A stretch of DNA of 33,177 nt, taken from contig JAUYAK010000015.1 of the NCBI GenBank assembly GCA_030693515.1, forward strand, positions 1 through 33,177. Reading direction: 5' to 3'. The DNA comes from Opitutaceae bacterium (GTDB lineage: Bacteria > Verrucomicrobiota > Verrucomicrobiia > Opitutales > Opitutaceae). The translations under genes were made by a program, and so were the position numbers. Below, piece by piece: positions 28,326-33,177 of this stretch; the stretch's first letter is position 1, and every line of letters begins with the position of its first letter. The notes under the pieces were generated by a model. It saw only the letters and a list, made by a program, of their open reading frames with translations, was not told the origin of the DNA and made no database searches.

Positions 28326-29708
28326 ATGAGCCTCCTGATCAAAAACGGCGAGATCATCACCGCCGACTCGCGCTACGTCGCGGACATCTACTGCGAAGGC
28401 GAAACCATCACACGCATCGACCACGGCCTCGTTGCGCCCGCCGGTTGCGAAGTCATCGACGCCACGGGCAAATACGTCTTCCCCGGCTTCATCGATCCGC
28501 ATGTCCACATCTACCTGCCCTTCATGGGCACGTTTTCCAAGGATACCTACGTGACCGGTTCGCAGGCCGCGCTCGTCGGCGGCACGACCACGCTCATCGA
28601 GATGTGCTGCCCCGGGCGGAAGGACGATGCGCTCGCGTCGTTCGAACTCTGGATGGCGCAGGCCGCAGGCAAGAGCGCCTGCGATTTTTCGTTCCACATG
28701 GGCGTCACTAAATTCGACGCCACCACCGAGGCCCAGCTCCGCGAGATCGTCCGCCGCGGCATCGCGTCCTTCAAAATCTTCCTCGCCTACAAAGGGGCCT
28801 TCGGGATCGACGACACGGAGCTCTACCAGACCCTCAAGCTCGCCAAGGAACTCGGCGTCGTCGTCACTGCGCACTGCGAAAACGAGACGCTCGTCGCCGA
28901 GCGCTGCAAGGAACTCCTCGCCGCCGGCAAAACCGATCCCGCGCAGCACCACGAGAGCCGCCCGCCCGCCGTCGAGGCCGAGGGCGTGCATCACCTGATG
29001 ACGTTTGCCGAGTTGACCGGCGCCGCGACCTACATCGTCCACCTCTCGTGCCAGGAGGCCCTCGATCAAGCCATCGCTGCCCGCCAGCGCGGCGTGCGCG
29101 TCGGCATCGAGACCCTCATCCAATACCTCACGCTCGACAAAACCTACGCGGAAAAGCCGAACTTCGAGGGCGCCAAATATGTGATGTCGCCGCCGCTCCG
29201 CGATGCGCGCAACCAGAGCGTGCTGTGGAATGGCCTGCGCGACGGCCTCATCAACACCGTCGCCACGGACCACGCGCCCTTCGATTTCGAAAAACAAAAA
29301 CCGATGGGCCGGGATGATTTCACGAAGATCCCCAACGGCATCCCGTCGCTCGAGGAGCGCGTGAACCTGCTCTACACCCACGGCGTCGCGCGCGGCCGCA
29401 TCGACCTGCACACCTTCGTGAATGTCGCCAGCACCGCCGTCGCCAAGCAGTTCGATCTCTTCCCGCGCAAAGGCGCGATCCAACCCGGCGCCGACGCCGA
29501 CCTTGTGGTGTTTGATCCCAACTACCGCGGCACGATTTCTGCGAAGACCCAGCACATGAATGTCGATTACAGCGCCTTTGAAGGCTGGCCGCTGGAGGGC
29601 CGGGCGAGCGTCGTAACCGTCCGAGGCCAAGTCGCAGCCCGCGACGGCAAGTTCACCGGCACCCTCGGTCGCGGAAAATTCCTCCAACGCAAGCCCAGTA
29701 GCTTTTGA
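28326..29708 (+). CDS. hydA: Dihydropyrimidinase / D-hydantoinase
   Basis: Metal-dependent amidohydrolase of 460 residues, the usual length. The binuclear metal site is complete: H59 and H61 (DPHVH), carboxylated Lys K150 (SFKIFLAYKG), H183 (TAHCEN), H239 (YIVHLS) and D315 (ATDHAPF). Y155 matches the Tyr that stabilises the intermediate in D-hydantoinases. The enzyme opens dihydrouracil/dihydrothymine (or hydantoins) to N-carbamoyl-beta-amino acids, the second step of the reductive pyrimidine pathway. The neighbouring NCS1 transporter and class III aminotransferase fit uptake of the base and use of beta-alanine. Dihydropyrimidine dehydrogenase and beta-ureidopropionase are not seen and may lie beyond the right edge. 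The TGA stop overlaps the first base of an ATCCGTG-type repeat. Cytoplasmic. Confidence 0.95.
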   Translation: MSLLIKNGEIITADSRYVADIYCEGETITRIDHGLVAPAGCEVIDATGKYVFPGFIDPHVHIYLPFMGTFSKDTYVTGSQAALVGGTTTLIEMCCPGRKDDALASFELWMAQAAGKSACDFSFHMGVTKFDATTEAQLREIVRRGIASFKIFLAYKGAFGIDDTELYQTLKLAKELGVVVTAHCENETLVAERCKELLAAGKTDPAQHHESRPPAVEAEGVHHLMTFAELTGAATYIVHLSCQEALDQAIAARQRGVRVGIETLIQYLTLDKTYAEKPNFEGAKYVMSPPLRDARNQSVLWNGLRDGLINTVATDHAPFDFEKQKPMGRDDFTKIPNGIPSLEERVNLLYTHGVARGRIDLHTFVNVASTAVAKQFDLFPRKGAIQPGADADLVVFDPNYRGTISAKTQHMNVDYSAFEGWPLEGRASVVTVRGQVAARDGKFTGTLGRGKFLQRKPSSF

Positions 29709-29784
29709 CCACAGATAGCACCGATGAACACGGATAAAACCGCTGTCTTCATCCGTGATAATCCGTGAAATCCGTGGTTAAAAG
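29708..29784. repeat. ATCCGTG-type inverted repeat, copy A
   Basis: Left arm 29708-29735 and right arm 29751-29778 are 28-base inverted copies (22 of 28 match) around a 15-base loop, followed by TTAAAA. The right arm carries ATCCGTG three times at offsets 0, 10 and 19, close to one helical turn apart. It fills the gap between hydA and the GxxExxY gene and starts within the hydA stop codon. Confidence 0.9.
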
Positions 29785-29808
29785 TTCCGGGCTCTCCTTC
29801 ACGTTCCC

Positions 29809-30186
29809 ATGAGTTCCGACCATCTAATCCACTCAGAACTGAGCCACGCGATCATCGGTGCCGCCATGCAGGTGCTCAACACCCTGAAACCCGGTTTGAG
29901 CGAGAAAGCCTACGAAAACACCCTCGTCATCGAACTGAGGAAACGTGGCCACCGCGTCGAACAACAGAAGCGCTTCGACGTGCGCTACGACGGGCAGGTC
30001 GTCGACACCCTCGTGCCCGACCTGATCGTCGATGATTCGGTCATTGCCGATCCCAAAGTGACCGAGGATTTCACTCCGACCCATCAAGCCCAGATGATTG
30101 GCTACCTCACCATCACTCAGCTGCGGCTTGCCCTCCTCCTGAACTTCAAGCACGCCGACCTGCGTTGGAAACGCGTAGTCCGCTGA
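29809..30186 (+). CDS. GxxExxY family protein (PDDEXK_3 nuclease-like)
   Basis: Small protein of 125 residues of the GxxExxY family (PF13366-like). The naming motif is G29-L30-S31-E32-K33-A34-Y35, in KPGLSEKAYENTLVIELRKR. The nuclease-type core follows: D71 in VPDLIVDD, then an acidic-x-Lys pair D81-P82-K83 (VIADPKV), then THQAQMIGYLTITQLRLALLLNF. In most relatives I recall, the pair is E-x-K (VELK), so D81 and P82 are unusual; catalytic ability is uncertain. Function of the family is not established. The gene is bounded by ATCCGTG-type repeats on both sides (ending 25 bases before the ATG and beginning 5 bases after the stop) and interrupts a pyrimidine catabolism cluster, which suggests that gene and repeats came together. 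Confidence 0.88.
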   Translation: MSSDHLIHSELSHAIIGAAMQVLNTLKPGLSEKAYENTLVIELRKRGHRVEQQKRFDVRYDGQVVDTLVPDLIVDDSVIADPKVTEDFTPTHQAQMIGYLTITQLRLALLLNFKHADLRWKRVVR

Positions 30187-30190
30187 CTGC

Positions 30191-30223
30191 ATCCGTGGAG
30201 ATCCGTGAAATTCGTGGTTAAAG
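30191..30223. repeat. ATCCGTG-type repeat, copy B (right-arm only)
   Basis: This single arm (ATCCGTGGAG, ATCCGTGAAA, TTCGTGGTTA and AAG in sequence) matches the right arms of copies A and C, same orientation, including the trailing GGTTAAA. No left arm is visible because the GxxExxY coding sequence precedes it. The proposed NCS1 start codon lies inside it. Confidence 0.85.
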
Positions 30224-31716
30224 AATCCTCCTCCGAGTTGATCGATTCCACTGCCGCCCTCGTCGGCGCGCGCGACTCGCGACTCTACAACGACGACCTG
30301 GCACCCGTGCCGCCTTCCGCGCGCAAGTGGGGGCTCGCGTCGTTTGCCGCGCTGTGGGTGTCGATGGCGGCGTGCATTCCCACCTACATGCTAGCCTCCG
30401 GCCTGATCGGCAGCGGCATGAATTGGTCGCAGGCCGTCTTCACGATCTTCCTCGGCAATGTGATCGTCGTGATTCCGATGATCCTCAACGCCCATGCCGG
30501 CACGCGCTACGGCATTCCGTTTCCCGTCTTCTGCCGCGCCTCGTTCGGCACGACCGGCGCCAACATCCCCGCGCTCCTGCGTGCGCTCGTCGCCTGCGGC
30601 TGGTTTGGCATCCAAACATGGATCGGCGGCGATGCGATTTTCAAAATCATCGGCGTCTTCGCCCCGGCCTTCACCGCCGGCACCCCGCTGCCGGTCCTCG
30701 ACATCACGCCGGCTCACTTCGCCTGCTTCCTTTTTTTCTGGGCGATCAACATGTGGGTCATCTGGCGTGGCATCGATACGATCCGCGTGCTGCTCAACCT
30801 CAAGGCCCCGCTGCTCATCGTCCTCGGCCTCGTGCTGCTGGCGTGGGCCTGGCAGGCCGCCGGTGGCTTCGGCCCGATTCTCTCGCAGCCCTCGGCCTTC
30901 GATGTCGGCCAGCCCAAGGCCGGGCAATTCTGGGCGGTGTTCTTCCCCTCGCTCACCGGCATGATCGGCTTTTGGGCGACCCTCTCGCTCAACATCCCCG
31001 ATTTTTCCCGCTACGCGAAATCCCAGCGCGACCAAGCCCTCGGCCAGGCGCTCGGCCTGCCGGCCACGATGGCGCTCTATTCGTTCATCGGCGTGGCGGT
31101 CACCAGCGCCACCACGATCATCTACGGCAAGACCCTCTGGGATCCCGTCGATGTGCTCACGCGTTTCACGAATCCCTTCGTGCTCGTCGGCGCGCTGTTC
31201 GCGCTCTGCCTCGCGACGCTCGCGACCAACATCGCCGCCAACGTCGTCTCGCCGGCCAATGATTTCGCGCAGCTCGCCCCGCAGAGAATCTCCTTCCGCC
31301 TCGGCGGGCTCATCACGGGCCTCATCGGCATCGTGATGATGCCGTGGAAACTCGTCGCCGATCCCAGCGGCTACATCTTCACGTGGCTCATCGGCTACAG
31401 CGCCCTGCTCGGCCCCATCGGCGGCATCATGATCGCGGACTATTTTGTTTACCGCAAAAGACACCTCAACGTGCCAGCGCTTTACTCCGCTGAAGGCGAG
31501 TATCGCTACGCCCGCGGCATCAGCTGGGTGGCGGTCAGCGCGTTTCTCGCGGGCGCGTTGCCCAGCCTGCCCGGCTTCCTCGCGCACGTCGGAGCAATCG
31601 CCGCCACGAGCGTGCCGTCGATCTTCCATTCGCTCTACAGCGTCGCCTGGCTCGCAGGCTTCGCGATCGCGTTCGTCGTCTACCTCGTTTTGCGCAAACT
31701 CGCACCGAACCATTGA
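30205..31716 (+). CDS. NCS1-family nucleobase/allantoin/hydantoin:cation symporter
   Basis: Membrane transporter of up to 503 residues with twelve helices. Family landmarks are SRLYNDDLAPVPPSARKWG before the first helix, NWSQAVFTIFLGNVIVVIPM, GTRYGIPFPVFCRASFGTTG and CGWFGIQTWIGGDAIFKIIG, then NIPDFSRYAKSQRDQALGQA and TNIAANVVSPANDFAQLAP. The Trp/Gln-rich third-helix segment matches the substrate site of Mhp1. NCS1 proteins import uracil, cytosine, allantoin or hydantoins with H+ or Na+; the hydA neighbour supports a pyrimidine or hydantoin. The start is unsure: GTG 30205 and GTG 30214 both lie inside repeat copy B, and TTG 30238 is a further option; GGAG at 30197-30200 could serve GTG 30205 but is close. 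The TGA stop overlaps the next repeat. Confidence 0.92.
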   Translation: MKFVVKESSSELIDSTAALVGARDSRLYNDDLAPVPPSARKWGLASFAALWVSMAACIPTYMLASGLIGSGMNWSQAVFTIFLGNVIVVIPMILNAHAGTRYGIPFPVFCRASFGTTGANIPALLRALVACGWFGIQTWIGGDAIFKIIGVFAPAFTAGTPLPVLDITPAHFACFLFFWAINMWVIWRGIDTIRVLLNLKAPLLIVLGLVLLAWAWQAAGGFGPILSQPSAFDVGQPKAGQFWAVFFPSLTGMIGFWATLSLNIPDFSRYAKSQRDQALGQALGLPATMALYSFIGVAVTSATTIIYGKTLWDPVDVLTRFTNPFVLVGALFALCLATLATNIAANVVSPANDFAQLAPQRISFRLGGLITGLIGIVMMPWKLVADPSGYIFTWLIGYSALLGPIGGIMIADYFVYRKRHLNVPALYSAEGEYRYARGISWVAVSAFLAGALPSLPGFLAHVGAIAATSVPSIFHSLYSVAWLAGFAIAFVVYLVLRKLAPNH

Positions 31717-31815
31717 CCACGGATCACACGGATAAACACGGATGCAACCATCGGCTCTGTTTCCCTTTCCTTCCCTGCCTTTATCCGTGTTTATCCGTGA
31801 AATCCGTGGTTAAAA
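31716..31815. repeat. ATCCGTG-type inverted repeat, copy C
   Basis: Left arm 31716-31743 and right arm 31783-31810 are 28-base inverted copies with 26 of 28 matches, around a 39-base loop, followed by TTAAAA. It is the best-preserved copy. It starts at the last base of the NCS1 stop codon and ends 28 bases before the aminotransferase ATG. Confidence 0.94.
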
Positions 31816-31843
31816 ACACCGCCCTCTCCCGGCCTCCTCTCCC

Positions 31844-33177
31844 ATGAAATCCATCCCCCTCCCGCCCACCGCGCACCAGCCGTCGCCCTACGTGGGGCCC
31901 TCGCTCGAGCAGGTGCTCGCGCAGCGCAAGCAGTTCCTCAACCCCGGCCTCTTCCTCTACTACAAGCAGCCGATTATGATCGTGGAGGGGAAGATGCAGT
32001 ATGTCTGGGACTCCACCGGCAAACGCTACCTCGACGGCCTCGGCGGCATCGTGACCGTGAGCGTCGGCCACTGCCACCCGCACGTGCTCAAGGCCATCAA
32101 CGCCCAGAACGCCACGCTCCAGCACAGCACCACGATTTACCTCAACCCCAACATCGGCGCCTTCGCGGAGAAGCTGGCCTCCAAACTCCCCGGCGATCTC
32201 AAGGTCTGTTACTTCGTCAACTCCGGCTCCGAGGCCAACGACCTCGCGCTCCTCATGGCGCGCCTCTACACGGGCAACTACGATGCCATCGCCTTGCGCA
32301 ACGGCTACCACGGCGGCAGTCCCTCCTCGATGGGGCTGACCGCGCACAGCAACTGGAAATTCAACGTCCCGCACTCCTTCGGCGTCCACCACGCTGTCGC
32401 GCCCTATCCGTATCGCGGCCACTTTGGCTACGACGACCCCGACGCCGGCCGTAAATACGCCGACGACGTCAAGGACCTCATCGCCTACGCCACGCCCGGC
32501 AAGCTCGCCGCCTTCATCGCCGAATCGATCCAGGGCGTGGGCGGTTTCGTCGAGTTTCCGCAGGGTTATCTCAAGCACGCCTACGAACACGTGCGTGCCG
32601 CGGGCGGCGTGTGCATCGCCGACGAGGTGCAGACCGGCTTCGGCCGAACCGGCAGGCTGTTTGCAATGGACCACTATGCCGATCAGGGCATCACACCCGA
32701 CCTGATGACCATCGCTAAATCGCTAGCCGCCGGCCTGACGCTGTCAGCCGTCACCGGGCGCGCCGACATCATGGACGCCCCTGCGCCAGGCGGACTGGGC
32801 GGCACCTACGCTGGCAACCCGCTGGCTGTGGCCGCTGCCCAAGCAGTGATTGACATCATGCACGATGAACAGCTGCCCGCGCGGGGCCAGCAACTAGGCG
32901 ACCAGTTGCAACATCGGCTCAGCATCCTGCAGCACCGTGTGCCTCAACTGGCAGAGGTCAGGGGGCTGGGCGCGATGGTGGCTGCCGAATTCCGGAAGAC
33001 CGACGGCAGCCCCGATGCGCCATTTACCAAAGATGTACAAGCCAGGGCACTGGCGAAAGGGCTGATTTTGCTGACCTGCGGCATGGACGGAAACGTGCTT
33101 CGCTTCCTGTTTCCGCTGACCATCGAACAACCCGTGTTTGACGAGGCACTTGAGATCATGGAGGAGGCCCTTCTCAG
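31844..33177 (+). CDS. Class III PLP aminotransferase, 3'-truncated; probably chimeric (AGXT2-like then GabT-like)
   Basis: Open frame of 444 codons that runs off the right edge. Residues 1-260 resemble AGXT2-like (alanine-glyoxylate / beta-alanine-pyruvate) aminotransferases: MQYVWDSTGKRYLDGLGG, IVTVSVGHCHPHV, NSGSEANDLALLMARL and RNGYHGGSPSSMGLT. Cofactor Asp D260 is in ADEVQTGFGRTG. From about residue 271 the sequence is GabT-like (4-aminobutyrate aminotransferase): LFAMDHYADQG, PDLMTIAKSLAAGLTLS with catalytic K292, DAPAPGGLGGTYAGNPLAVA, EVRGLGAMVAAEF, KGLILLTCG and LRFLFPLTIEQPVFDEALEI. An AGXT2-like protein would be expected to continue with a different pattern. At the same point codon choice shifts to CGA, AGG, CTA, GCA, GCT and CAA and G+C falls. 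The first half fits the beta-alanine step of the pyrimidine pathway; the second half probably belongs to a betaproteobacterial gene joined in assembly. Confidence 0.85.
   Translation, partial: MKSIPLPPTAHQPSPYVGPSLEQVLAQRKQFLNPGLFLYYKQPIMIVEGKMQYVWDSTGKRYLDGLGGIVTVSVGHCHPHVLKAINAQNATLQHSTTIYLNPNIGAFAEKLASKLPGDLKVCYFVNSGSEANDLALLMARLYTGNYDAIALRNGYHGGSPSSMGLTAHSNWKFNVPHSFGVHHAVAPYPYRGHFGYDDPDAGRKYADDVKDLIAYATPGKLAAFIAESIQGVGGFVEFPQGYLKHAYEHVRAAGGVCIADEVQTGFGRTGRLFAMDHYADQGITPDLMTIAKSLAAGLTLSAVTGRADIMDAPAPGGLGGTYAGNPLAVAAAQAVIDIMHDEQLPARGQQLGDQLQHRLSILQHRVPQLAEVRGLGAMVAAEFRKTDGSPDAPFTKDVQARALAKGLILLTCGMDGNVLRFLFPLTIEQPVFDEALEIMEEALL

Noticed and set aside
27198-29687. Antisense ORF of 829 codons over the NHL and hydA genes
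   Set aside because: Shadow frame; the plus strand shows full active-site and repeat motifs.
29708-31815. CRISPR array
   Set aside because: The ATCCGTG repeats are inverted pairs separated by genes and not direct repeats with regular spacers; no cas gene is present.

Overview
The window is GC-rich (about two-thirds G+C by eye), with codons ending mostly in C or G, short intergenic gaps and many small inverted repeats between genes. Gene content (Czc-type efflux, pectate-lyase-like enzymes, a DUF1080 protein, a Sel1-repeat protein, a GxxExxY nuclease, repeats of the form ATCCGTG) fits a verrucomicrobial genome of the Opitutaceae kind. This assignment is inference from family knowledge; there is no rRNA or marker gene to prove it. 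The sequence is probably a metagenomic contig, because the last ~520 bases look like a different organism (see below).

Layout. (1) 1-13.6 kb, plus strand: a metal-homeostasis block. It holds the end of a TolC/CzcC-like outer membrane channel, CzcB, CzcA, a HupE/UreJ-type membrane protein with an extra C-terminal domain, a DUF3347-like periplasmic protein, a frameshifted EamA transporter, a CNNM/CorC-type protein, a Kef/CPA2-type cation:proton antiporter, a His-rich lipoprotein and a CobW-family GTPase with a His-rich loop. (2) 13.6-16.7 kb: a 982-residue exported Sel1/TPR-like protein of unknown function. (3) 16.8-18.1 kb, minus: an aquaglyceroporin and a thioredoxin-type arsenate reductase, a likely arsenate reduction/arsenite exit pair. 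(4) 18.2-27.1 kb: enzymes that look directed at plant polysaccharides or their breakdown products: an aldose-epimerase-like protein, a PL10-like pectate lyase, a DUF1080 protein, a beta-helix protein, a dienelactone hydrolase and an exported alpha/beta hydrolase. Between them lies a small, lower-GC cassette-like insert (22202-22537) bounded by perfect 12-bp inverted repeats. (5) 27.2-33.2 kb, plus: an NHL-repeat protein, dihydropyrimidinase, a GxxExxY (PDDEXK_3) protein, an NCS1 nucleobase transporter and a class III aminotransferase. This is a reductive pyrimidine (or hydantoin) catabolism cluster cut off by the window end.

What stands out. Several repeat families fill the gaps between genes: two copies of a REPIN-like doublet (17605-17680, 25072-25171), two related hairpins (13633-13695, 16736-16796), a MITE-like inverted repeat (19410-19540), and three copies of a repeat built from helically phased ATCCGTG heptamers that surround the GxxExxY nuclease gene. 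Several of these repeats begin exactly at, or supply, the stop codon of the upstream gene. The final aminotransferase reading frame is open throughout, but it changes from an AGXT2-like protein to a GabT-like protein with different codon usage at the conserved ADEVQTGFGRTG motif (32618-32656). The simplest explanation is an assembly chimera with a betaproteobacterial sequence.
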